In this document: positions 55,063 through 62,533 of the stretch, piece after piece | Layout: each line of letters opens with the position of its first letter | How positions within the stretch are numbered: position 1 is the first letter of the stretch | Source of the DNA: Kribbella capetownensis | GTDB taxonomy: Bacteria; Actinomycetota; Actinomycetes; Propionibacteriales; Kribbellaceae | DNA length: 64,000 nucleotides | Assembly (NCBI RefSeq): GCF_004331485.1 | Contig: NZ_SJKD01000003.1 | Coordinates: 682,001 to 746,000, forward strand | Reading direction: 5' to 3' | Made by a program: the position numbers and the translations under genes | Notes under the pieces: model-generated | The model's input: only the letters and a program-made list of their open reading frames with translations | Databases searched by the model: none | Told to the model about the DNA's origin: nothing

Positions 55063-55655
55063 GCCTGGACACCGTGGTGGAACCCGGCGACGGCGCCCTG
55101 CTGACCGTACCGGCGAACGGCCGGCTGCGGATTGTCGACCTGCACGGCAACCAGGCCGTGGACACCTTGTTCTACGACTCCCACGACATCGACAACCGCT
55201 ACTCCGCCTTCGACACGATCCGCGCGCAACGAGCCGTCTACCTCACCACCGGATCGCGTCTGCTGTCGACCAGCGGCGACGAGCTCGCCGTGATCACCGA
55301 CGACACCTGCGGCCGGCACGACACCGTCGGCGGCGCGTGCTCCCAGGAGAGCAACGTCATCCGGTACGGCGTACACACTCGTCACCAGCACGCGTGCCGC
55401 CAGACCTTTCTCACCTACGGCGCGCGAGCCGGCATCGGGCAACGACAGCTCACCCACAACGTCAACTTCTTCATGAATGTGCCGGTCACCTCCGTAGGCG
55501 ACCTGAGGTTCGACGACGGCCTTTCGGCACCCGGCCGGTACGTAGAACTGACCGCGAGCCGCGACCTCCTGGTCCTGATCAGCAATTGTCCGCAGGTCAA
55601 CAATCCGTGCAACGGCTGGAACCCGACCCCGGTCCAGCTCCTGGGCTGGTGGTGA
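55059..55655 (+). CDS. DUF1989 protein, UAAP2 / carboxyguanidine deiminase subunit
   Basis: The 198-residue DUF1989 paralogue keeps the metal/catalytic cysteines and histidines of the family: DDTCGRHDTVGGACSQESN, HTRHQHACRQTF, and NCPQVNNPCNGWNPTPVQLLGW at the C-terminus. Compared with UAAP1 it has the full Cys set and is probably the catalytic subunit of the heterodimer. Start ATG overlaps the previous stop. Two GTCAACAAT/AATTGTC half-sites lie at 55584-55606. Confidence 0.85.
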   Translation: MSLDTVVEPGDGALLTVPANGRLRIVDLHGNQAVDTLFYDSHDIDNRYSAFDTIRAQRAVYLTTGSRLLSTSGDELAVITDDTCGRHDTVGGACSQESNVIRYGVHTRHQHACRQTFLTYGARAGIGQRQLTHNVNFFMNVPVTSVGDLRFDDGLSAPGRYVELTASRDLLVLISNCPQVNNPCNGWNPTPVQLLGWW

Positions 55656-55657
55656 CG

Positions 55658-57601
55658 ATGGCCGTCATCACCGTGGTCGCCCCGGGAGTGCAGACGACCG
55701 TTCAGGACCTGGCCGGCCGGCCGGGGCTGTGGGACGTCGGCGTACCCCCGTCAGGAGCGGCCGACGAACTCAGCTTCGCGCTGGTGAACGCCGCCGTTGG
55801 CAACCCCAGCAGCGCGGCCGGACTCGAGTGTGTGCTCACCGGACCCGTCCTGACCTGCGACGAGGATCGATTGATCTGCGTGGGCGGCGCTGTCCACAAT
55901 GCGACGATCGACGGCTGGCGCGTTCGCCCCGGTCTGGTCGTACGGCTGCCGGCCGGATCCGTCCTCGATCTCGGGCCACTCGATGGACCAGGCACGCGCG
56001 GGTATCTGGCGATCGAGGGCGGCCTGGACGTACCCCTCGTTCTCGGCAGCCGCGCGACTTTCGTGCTGGGCGGGTTCGGCGGGCACGAAGGCAGGCCTCT
56101 CGCGGCCGGTGACCAACTCCCTCTTGGACGCCGGGAGAACCTGCTCAGCCCGCAGTCGGTCGAGCCGCCGGCGATGTCGGACAGCTGGCAGGTCCGGGTC
56201 ATCCCCGGACCGCACGGTGCGCCGGATCATCTGACGGCAGACGGCGTCGACGCGTTCTTTGCCAGCAATTGGATAGTCGACCATCGCTCCGATCGCACCG
56301 GGATCAGACTGACCGGCCCGATGCCCGGCTGGGCCCGGACCGACGGCGGCGAGGCCGGACTGCACCCGTCCAACGTGCACGACTCCGCCTACCCCGTCGG
56401 CGGCATCATGCTCTCCGGCGACACCCCGGTGATCGTCGGCAAGGACGGGCCGTCGCTCGGCGGTTTCGTCGTACCGGCCGTGGTGATCGAGACGGATCGG
56501 TGGATGCTCGGGCAACTACGAGCCGGCGACTCCGTCCGGTTGGTCCCCGTGACGGTAGAGACGGCGGCCGAGGCGATCGAGGAACGACGAGTCTGGCTGT
56601 CGGACCTCCGGCAGGAACCCGCACCACCGGTCGCGATCGCAGCCGGTCCGGCGCGGCCCGACGTACTCCATCGGTCCGACGGCACACCGCCGTACACGAT
56701 CCGCTGTGCGGGCGAACGGCATCTGCTGGTCGAGGCCGGGCCGACCGAGCTCGACCTCACCGTCCGGGTCTGGATTCACCTCCTCGCCCAGGCCTTGCGA
56801 GCCCACCGGCCGGACGGCGTGACGGAGATGGTGGAAGGGGTGCGATCACTCCTGATCGCGGTGGACTCCGCCCGCCTTGGGTTGGTCGAGCTGGCCGAGC
56901 GGCTCGCGTTCCTGGCGACCGGTCTGGCGGATCCCGAGACGGTGGTGCTGCCGGCGCGTGAGGTGACGTTGCCGATTGCCTTCGACCACCCGGAAGCCCA
57001 CGAAGCGATGCGCCGGTACGCGACCTCGGTCCGGCCCGACGCTCCCTGGTGCCCGGACAACGTGGAGTTCATCCGTCGTGTCAACGATCTGCAGCACCGC
57101 GACGAGGTGTTCGACATCGTCCGGGCCGCGACGTACCTGGTCGTCGGACTGGGCGACGTCTACCTCGGTGCGCCGGTCGCCGTACCGATCGATCCCCGGC
57201 ACCGACTCGTCACCACGAAGTACAACCCGGCCCGGACCTGGACGCCGCAGAACGCGGTCGGGATCGGGGGGATCTACCTGTGTGTGTACGGGATGGAGGG
57301 TCCGGGTGGGTACCAGTTGGTCGGACGGACCGTCCCGGTCTGGCGGCTCGCGCCCGGCGACGAGCAGCCGTGGTTGCTGAGGCAGTTCGACCTGATCAGA
57401 TTCACGCCGGTGACCGCTGAGGAACTCGCCCACGAGCGGGCCGAGATCAGCGCCGGACGAGCGGACCTGCGGGTCGGCCCGGCCACGTTCTCGATCGCCG
57501 ACGTACGCCGGATCGAGCAGGAGGCACCCGTGGACATCGCGACCGTACGAGCCAAACGACGCGCCGCTTTCGAGGCCGAGCGGGCACGGTGGGGAGCATG
57601 A
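55658..57601 (+). CDS. Carboxyltransferase part of guanidine/urea carboxylase (AHS2-AHS1), lacking biotin carboxylase and biotin carrier domains
   Basis: The 647-residue protein corresponds to the middle of guanidine/urea carboxylase. Residues about 1-310 are the AHS2/KipA-like half (VVAPGVQTTVQDLAGRPGLWDVGVPPSGAADELSF; GGIMLSGDTPVIVGKDGPSLGGFV); about 345-590 are the AHS1/KipI-like half (IRCAGERHLLVEAGPTELDLTVRVWIH; HEAMRRYATSVRPDAPWCPDNVEFIRRVN). The C-terminus ends RAAFEAERARW, where full-length enzymes continue into a biotin-carrier domain; no EAMKM biotin site exists. No ATP-grasp biotin carboxylase precedes it. ATG at 55658 is preferred; a GTG at 55652 overlaps the previous stop. It overlaps the allophanate hydrolase gene by 4 bases. 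Confidence 0.87.
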   Translation: MAVITVVAPGVQTTVQDLAGRPGLWDVGVPPSGAADELSFALVNAAVGNPSSAAGLECVLTGPVLTCDEDRLICVGGAVHNATIDGWRVRPGLVVRLPAGSVLDLGPLDGPGTRGYLAIEGGLDVPLVLGSRATFVLGGFGGHEGRPLAAGDQLPLGRRENLLSPQSVEPPAMSDSWQVRVIPGPHGAPDHLTADGVDAFFASNWIVDHRSDRTGIRLTGPMPGWARTDGGEAGLHPSNVHDSAYPVGGIMLSGDTPVIVGKDGPSLGGFVVPAVVIETDRWMLGQLRAGDSVRLVPVTVETAAEAIEERRVWLSDLRQEPAPPVAIAAGPARPDVLHRSDGTPPYTIRCAGERHLLVEAGPTELDLTVRVWIHLLAQALRAHRPDGVTEMVEGVRSLLIAVDSARLGLVELAERLAFLATGLADPETVVLPAREVTLPIAFDHPEAHEAMRRYATSVRPDAPWCPDNVEFIRRVNDLQHRDEVFDIVRAATYLVVGLGDVYLGAPVAVPIDPRHRLVTTKYNPARTWTPQNAVGIGGIYLCVYGMEGPGGYQLVGRTVPVWRLAPGDEQPWLLRQFDLIRFTPVTAEELAHERAEISAGRADLRVGPATFSIADVRRIEQEAPVDIATVRAKRRAAFEAERARWGA

Positions 57602-59199
57602 ACGAGTGGATCAGCCGGGTCGAACCGATCCAGCCGGCCGCCGGTCCGTTGCACGGGCTGACGATGGCTCTCAAGGACAACATCGATCTGGCGGGTGTGC
57701 CGACCACGGCCGGCGACCCGCGCAACTCACGTCCTGTTGCGCGGAACGCCTTCGTGGTCGATCGGCTGCTGGAGGCCGGCGCCGTCCCGTTGGGAAAGAC
57801 GAATCTGGATCAGTACGCGACCGGTCTGGTCGGCAGCCGATCGCCGTACGGCGCTTGCCACTCGGTCCTGTCCTCTGAGCATGTCTCGGGCGGCTCGAGC
57901 TCGGGCAGCGCGGTCGCGGTCGCATCCCGACAGGTCGATTTCGCGCTCGGCACGGACACGGCCGGCAGCGGTCGGGTGCCGGCTGCCTTCAATCGGATTG
58001 TCGGCATCAAACCGTCGCGCGGTCTCGTCTCGACCCGAGGCGTCGTACCCGCCTGCCGGTCGCTCGACTGCGTGACAGTGATGGCCCGCTCGGTCGAGAC
58101 AGCCCGCCAGGCCTTCGACGTGATGGTCGCGTTCGACCCGGACGATGCGTGGTCACGGCGATGGTCGGCGCTTCCGCATCGCCGGCCCGGCCGCCGGGTG
58201 GGGAGCTCCCCTGTCATCGGCGTACCCGATGCTGCGCTGGAGCTCGATCCGCTGCACGAGCAGGCGTGGCAGCGGACGCTCGATCAGGCGGATCGTCTCG
58301 GCGACGTGGTGAAGGTGGACGTACAGCCGCTGCTCGCCGCGGCCGAACTGCTGTACTCCGGGCCATGGCTGGCCGAGCGCTGGCTCGCCTTCGGCGACAA
58401 GCTCGACGACTCGCCCGCAGTGGACCCGACTGTGCGGACGATCGTCGGTGGTGGCGCAGCCCTGACGGCCGCCGAGGCGTTCGCGGGGTTCGATCGACTC
58501 GCCGCGCTGGCCCGTGCGAGCGAACACCTCTGGACCGGGCTCGACGCACTCCTGCTGCCGGTGACACCCGGGCATCCGACCCTGGCCGAGGTCGCCGAGG
58601 ATCCGATCGGCGTCAACAGCCGGCTCGGGCGGTTCACGAACATGGTCAACCTGCTCGATCTCTGCGCCGTCGCGGTCCCGGGACCGGATCGGACGGATGG
58701 TCTGCCCTTCGGAATCCAGCTTCTGGCTCCGGCCGGTCACGACTACGAAGTGATCGACCTGGCGGCTGTCTGGTGTGGTGAGCCTGTGCCGGAGCGCGAG
58801 GATCCGGACGCCGACGTACTGCTCGCGGTGGCCGGCGCTCACCTGTCCGGCCAGCCACTGAACGATCAGCTGGTACGGCGTGGTGCTCGACTCGCGTTCG
58901 CTGCACGGACCGCGTCGTCGTACCGGATGTATCTGGTCGACGGACCGCGCCCGGGACTGACGCCGACGGTCTCGGAAGCGGACGGCCCGGGAATCGAGGT
59001 GGAGGTGTGGAGTCTGCCGGCCGCGGAGCTCGGTGGCCTTTTGTCAACAATCCAACCGCCGCTCGCGATCGGGCCTGTGGAGCTGTCGGACGGACGGAGC
59101 GTGCTCGGGTTCGTGTGCACGGCCGATGCTGCGGACGTGGGGCGTGACATCACGTCGTACGGCGGTTGGCGTGCGTACCTGGCCGGGAGGTCCGACTAG
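57598..59199 (+). CDS. atzF: Allophanate hydrolase (AtzF type)
   Basis: The 533-residue amidase splits allophanate to ammonia and CO2. The amidase domain has the Lys in TMALKDNIDLAGVPTTAGDP and the Ser pair in VSGGSSSGSAVAVASRQVDFALGTDTAGSGRVPAAF. The characteristic C-terminal domain follows (VAGAHLSGQPLNDQLVRRGARL; SYRMYLVDG; PPLAIGPVELSDGRSVLGFVC; DITSYGGWRAYLAG), distinguishing it from generic amidases. The N-terminal helix of longer AtzF enzymes is shortened by roughly 50 residues. It is last in the riboswitch operon. A one-mismatch TTTGTCAACAAT is embedded at 59040. Confidence 0.92.
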   Translation: MNEWISRVEPIQPAAGPLHGLTMALKDNIDLAGVPTTAGDPRNSRPVARNAFVVDRLLEAGAVPLGKTNLDQYATGLVGSRSPYGACHSVLSSEHVSGGSSSGSAVAVASRQVDFALGTDTAGSGRVPAAFNRIVGIKPSRGLVSTRGVVPACRSLDCVTVMARSVETARQAFDVMVAFDPDDAWSRRWSALPHRRPGRRVGSSPVIGVPDAALELDPLHEQAWQRTLDQADRLGDVVKVDVQPLLAAAELLYSGPWLAERWLAFGDKLDDSPAVDPTVRTIVGGGAALTAAEAFAGFDRLAALARASEHLWTGLDALLLPVTPGHPTLAEVAEDPIGVNSRLGRFTNMVNLLDLCAVAVPGPDRTDGLPFGIQLLAPAGHDYEVIDLAAVWCGEPVPEREDPDADVLLAVAGAHLSGQPLNDQLVRRGARLAFAARTASSYRMYLVDGPRPGLTPTVSEADGPGIEVEVWSLPAAELGGLLSTIQPPLAIGPVELSDGRSVLGFVCTADAADVGRDITSYGGWRAYLAGRSD

Positions 59200-59213
59200 G
59201 GTTGGTCGGCATG
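59197..59213 (+). promoter_or_regulatory. Possible internal promoter for the M20 gene
   Basis: TAGGGT (59197-59202) overlaps the allophanate hydrolase stop codon and lies 8 bases before the M20 ATG, with no ribosome site. This suggests separate leaderless transcription in addition to read-through. Confidence 0.4.
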
Positions 59214-60398
59214 AGCGTGACGCCCGCCGAGCAGGCAGTCCTGGATCGGATCGACGAAGACCTACTGGTGCGGGTCACCGCGGACCTGGTGCGGGCGACC
59301 GGTCAGAACCCACCAGGTGAGGAGGCCGCGACCGTCGCCGTACTCGCCGCGGCCGGACGGGAGCTCGGGCTCGACGTTGCGACCTCGCCCGTCGAGCCAG
59401 GTCGCGACAACGTCGGCATCACGCTTGCCGGGGGCAACGGTCCGGGGCTGTTGCTGCTGGGGCACACGGACGTCGTACCGATCGGCGATGGCTGGACGAC
59501 GGCTCCGTTCGGCGGCGAGGTGCGGGACGGCCGGATCTACGGCCGAGGCGCGTCCGACATGAAGGGCGGTCTGGCCGCGGCGCTTGTTGCTCTGGCCGCC
59601 TTGCGCGGTACCGAGCTGAGCGGTCCGGTGGAGCTCGCGGCCGTGGTCGATGAAGAGGAGACCGGTAAGGGGATTCGCGCGTACGTCGCCTCCGCGGGCG
59701 GACGGCCCCGATCCTTCCTCGGCTGCATCACCGCAGAACCGACTGATCTGCAGACAATCATCGCGGCCCGCGGTGACTCTTACCTGCGGGTCGCGATCCA
59801 TGGCCGCGCCTGTCACGCGGGTAACCCCGATGATGGCGCGAACGCGATCTACGGCGCCGCCGCGGTCGTCGCCGAGATCGAACGCCTGCACGCCGACCTC
59901 GCCGCAGCACCTCATGCGCTACTCGGTCCGGCGACGTGGAGTGTTGGCCAGATCAACGGCGGCACCGGCGGTTCCATCGTCCCGGCAGAGTGCGTCATCG
60001 TCGCCGATCGCCGCCTGCTCCCGGGCGAATCGCCGGCGACTGTCCTCGACGACCTCCGGAGCCGGGTCGCGGGCTTGGATCTGAAGTCGCGCGGTCTCAC
60101 CGTCGACCTCGACATGCCGATGGAGATGCCGGCCTTCGAGACCGCGGCCGATGACGCGCTGGTCGTTGCGACCGAGGCCGCCCGGCTCGACGCCGGCGGC
60201 GCTGCACTCCCGCTCGCCGGCTGGACCGCCGCTTGCGATGGTGGGTACGTCGCCCGCGACCTCGGCGTACCCGTCGTCGTACTCGGACCAGGCTCGGTCA
60301 CCACCGAGGCCCACCGCGCCGACGAGTCGGTCCCCATCACCGAACTCGTCACCGCGGCCCGCACCTACGCGCTCACCGCACTTCGCCTGCTCAGCTAG
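59211..60398 (+). CDS. M20-family amidohydrolase (ArgE/DapE-like deacylase)
   Basis: The 395-residue two-domain metallohydrolase keeps the M20 residues: LLLGHTDVVPIG (His), YGRGASDMKGG (bridging Asp), AVVDEEETGKG (catalytic and ligand Glu), ITAEPTD, dimerisation-domain HGRACHAG, and TTEAHRADESV (last His). ArgE/DapE-type enzymes remove acyl groups from amino acids. Placed 12 bases after the allophanate hydrolase gene, it may finish degradation of an N-acyl product of the M24 enzyme, as DoeB does after DoeA; this link is inference. An exact ATTGTCAACAAT follows 3 bases after its stop codon. Confidence 0.88.
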   Translation: MSVTPAEQAVLDRIDEDLLVRVTADLVRATGQNPPGEEAATVAVLAAAGRELGLDVATSPVEPGRDNVGITLAGGNGPGLLLLGHTDVVPIGDGWTTAPFGGEVRDGRIYGRGASDMKGGLAAALVALAALRGTELSGPVELAAVVDEEETGKGIRAYVASAGGRPRSFLGCITAEPTDLQTIIAARGDSYLRVAIHGRACHAGNPDDGANAIYGAAAVVAEIERLHADLAAAPHALLGPATWSVGQINGGTGGSIVPAECVIVADRRLLPGESPATVLDDLRSRVAGLDLKSRGLTVDLDMPMEMPAFETAADDALVVATEAARLDAGGAALPLAGWTAACDGGYVARDLGVPVVVLGPGSVTTEAHRADESVPITELVTAARTYALTALRLLS

Positions 60399-60400
60399 AC

Positions 60401-60412
60401 ATTGTCAACAAT
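60401..60412. promoter_or_regulatory. ATTGTCAACAAT palindrome at the end of the catabolic island
   Basis: Exact copy in the 52-base gap between the convergent M20 and FAD monooxygenase genes. It is not in a promoter position for either gene, unlike the copies at 48965 and 50133. Confidence 0.6.
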
Positions 60413-60450
60413 CCCACGACTAGGTCGCCGGGTGGGGCGGCGCGCATTCA

Positions 60451-61713
60451 TCACTCCATCCTGCTGCCCGGGACGCCTGCGGGGTTGATTTGGCTTCCCG
60501 CTGCGCTGGAGGCGGCTGGCGGGTAATCGTCGACAATCATGGAGTTGTACACGCGTGCGCTCTTGGTTGTGAGGCGAAGAAGCGCGCGGCTGGGCCCCGC
60601 GGGCAGGACAGAGATCAATCGGGAACCCTGGGCCAGTCCTGCAACGCCGAGACGGGACGTGGGGATCAGAGTCTTCGCCGCGCTCAGCCCGACCGCGCGG
60701 CTCCCGCGCACGTGCTCCGCCATCGCCCGCTCGTAGGCAGGGAAAGCGCGCTCGTGATCGCCCCCGGCGCGAGCCAGCTCCCCAGCGAGGACGTACGCGC
60801 CGACGACGGCCAGGGTGGCGCTCCCACCGACAGCCGGGCCGGGGCAGTACCCCGCATCGCCGACGAGCGTCACCCTCCCGCGCGACCACGTGTCCATGCG
60901 GAGCTGAGTGATCGAGTCGAAGTAGAACGCCGCCGTACGGTCGAGCTCGTCCAGCCAACGATCCACTTCGGGGTGCATGCCGGCGAACGCACCGCGCAGC
61001 AGGTCCTTCTGCCGGCGTACGTCGCGGTGGTGGTACTCGAGCTCGCCCTCGCTCCGGAACAGGAACAACGCCCGGGCGTCGCCGAGGTGCGGAGCGCCGT
61101 ACATGCCGACCGTGCGACCGATACCGACGTGGATGAGGAGCTCGCGGTCGAGGCCGGCGGTGTTGGGCAGGTTCAGGACCCCGAGGTAAGCCCCGATGTA
61201 CGAGCTGAACTGGGACTCGTCGCCGAAGACGAGGCGGCGCACGTTGGAGTGCAAGCCGTCCGCGCCGATGACCAGGTCGAAGCGACGCGGCGCGGAGTTC
61301 TCGAACCGCACTGCGCCGTCGGGTGAGATCTCGGTGATCGAGTCGCCGAAGAGATACTCGACGTCGTCACAAGCGGCGTCGTAGTAGATCTCGCTCAGGT
61401 CGTCGCGCATCACCTCGACGTGCCCCTCGGAGGCGGCGCTGAAGATCTTCGCGAGGTTCACCCGGACGGGACGCCGTACGCCCTCCCGATACAGGGTCAT
61501 CCGGTTCGTGCCGGTGGCTCGCTCCTCCACGCGCGGGAGCACGCCCATCTTCTCCGAGATGTCCATCGCGGGCCGGAACAGGTCGACCGCGTGGCCGCCT
61601 GTCTTCCGCAACGCCGGCGAGCGTTCGACGACGGTGACGGAGAAGCCGTGTCGGGTGAGCCAGTACGCCAGTACCGGACCGGCGACGCTGGCGCCGGAGA
61701 CCAGGATCCGCAT
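60451..61713 (-). CDS. FAD-dependent aromatic-hydroxylase-type monooxygenase
   Basis: The ATG at 61713 has AGGGAGG seven bases upstream; an ATG six bases earlier is too close to it. The 420-residue flavoprotein has RILVSGASVAGPVLAYWLTRHGFSVTVVERSP (FAD Rossmann GxGxxG variant), a DG motif in VIGADGLHSNVRRLVFG, and GRVTLVGDAGYCPGPAVGGSATLAVVGAYVLAGEL (the GD motif). It belongs with PHBH-like and TetX-like hydroxylases. It diverges from a TetR gene with two operators between, so it is probably induced by its own hydrophobic substrate. A one-mismatch ATCGTCGACAAT is embedded at 60526. Confidence 0.87.
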   Translation of the reverse strand: MRILVSGASVAGPVLAYWLTRHGFSVTVVERSPALRKTGGHAVDLFRPAMDISEKMGVLPRVEERATGTNRMTLYREGVRRPVRVNLAKIFSAASEGHVEVMRDDLSEIYYDAACDDVEYLFGDSITEISPDGAVRFENSAPRRFDLVIGADGLHSNVRRLVFGDESQFSSYIGAYLGVLNLPNTAGLDRELLIHVGIGRTVGMYGAPHLGDARALFLFRSEGELEYHHRDVRRQKDLLRGAFAGMHPEVDRWLDELDRTAAFYFDSITQLRMDTWSRGRVTLVGDAGYCPGPAVGGSATLAVVGAYVLAGELARAGGDHERAFPAYERAMAEHVRGSRAVGLSAAKTLIPTSRLGVAGLAQGSRLISVLPAGPSRALLRLTTKSARVYNSMIVDDYPPAASSAAGSQINPAGVPGSRME

Positions 61714-61728
61714 GAGCATGCCTCCCTT

Positions 61729-61746
61729 ACTTAACGGTCGGTAAGC
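61729..61746. promoter_or_regulatory. TetR-type operator 1
   Basis: ACTTAACGGTCGGTAAGC is an imperfect palindrome (TTA-ACG-GTC-GG-TAA) located just upstream of the monooxygenase ribosome site. It would bind the divergent TetR protein. Confidence 0.6.
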
Positions 61747-61757
61747 TTAGCATGATT

Positions 61758-61775
61758 ACTTACCTATCGTTAAGT
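61758..61775. promoter_or_regulatory. TetR-type operator 2
   Basis: ACTTACCTATCGTTAAGT is the inverted counterpart of operator 1 (reverse complement ACTTAACGATAGGTAAGT, 14 of 18 identical). It lies next to the TetR gene's -10 (TAAACT, 61780-61785). Centres of the two operators are 29 bases apart. Confidence 0.6.
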
Positions 61776-61791
61776 CAGATAAACTGGCGAC

Positions 61792-62355
61792 ATGCCTCGC
61801 CCCTCGGACACCAAGCAGCGGATCCAGGAGGTCGCCCGCGAGCTCTTCGCCCAGCAGGGCGTGCAGCGGACCAGCCTGCAGGAGATCGCCGACCGGCTCG
61901 CCATCACCAAGCCGGCGCTGTACTACCACTTCTCCTCCCGCGAGGAACTGGTCCGCAGCATCGTGCAGCCGATCATCGACGAGGAAGAGGCATTCCTGGT
62001 GGCTCAGGAGGCGCTGGGCGAGGTCGAGCCGCGCGCCCTGCTGGAGGGGTACTTCGACTTCCACTACCGCAACCGCCGAGAGATCGTGCTCATGCTCAGC
62101 GAACTGACCACGCTCGCCGACCTGGGCCTGATCGATCTCGTGCTGGAGTGGCGCGGGCGACTGGGCAAGCTCCTGCACGGCCCCGAACCCACGCTGGAGC
62201 AGGCCGCCCGAGCCGTCATCGCCTTCGGCGGCATCCAAGACTGCACGATCCAATTCGCCACCGTCCCCCAGGACGAACTCCGCCGCGTGGCCGTAGACGG
62301 CGCCCTCGCAGCCCTAACCATCAAGCCACCACGCAAGCCCGCCCGAAAGGCGTAA
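61792..62355 (+). CDS. TetR-family transcriptional regulator
   Basis: The 187-residue protein has a TetR helix-turn-helix (TKQRIQEVARELFAQQGVQRTSLQEIADRLAITKPALYYHFSSREELVRSIV) and a helical ligand domain. The ATG lies 6 bases after TAAACT with no ribosome site, so the mRNA is probably leaderless and autorepressed from operator 2. Divergence from the monooxygenase gene points to control of that enzyme. Confidence 0.9.
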   Translation: MPRPSDTKQRIQEVARELFAQQGVQRTSLQEIADRLAITKPALYYHFSSREELVRSIVQPIIDEEEAFLVAQEALGEVEPRALLEGYFDFHYRNRREIVLMLSELTTLADLGLIDLVLEWRGRLGKLLHGPEPTLEQAARAVIAFGGIQDCTIQFATVPQDELRRVAVDGALAALTIKPPRKPARKA

Positions 62356-62416
62356 GCGGTCAGCCGTCTGAACGAAGGCGCGAAGCTGAGTAGGAGCAAC
62401 GGCCACGCCGCACGCG

Positions 62417-62482
62417 AGGAGTCCGGCGAGACGGCTGGGATGCCGGGTGGCGCAGCGGGTGATCTGAGTACGGCGGCACGAG
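62417..62482 (-). pseudogene. Decayed copy of the 3' end of the FAD/Fe-S oxidoreductase gene
   Basis: On the minus strand this stretch encodes CRRTQITRCATRHPSRLAGLL, aligning with CRTQITHGTTRHPHHLAELL at the end of the intact gene (62569-62632); DNA identity is roughly 75% by eye. It lies downstream of the intact stop codon and has no upstream body, so it is a leftover tail. The remaining bases 62356-62533 show nothing else. Confidence 0.65.
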
Positions 62483-62533
62483 CACTGGTCCGCGGTGACA
62501 TCGCCGTACCGGCCGTGCGAACGGCGTGGTCGG

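Noticed and set aside
57598-59199. Allophanate hydrolase gene as a generic Glu-tRNA amidotransferase GatA
   Set aside because: The C-terminal allophanate hydrolase domain and the guanidine operon context exclude GatA.
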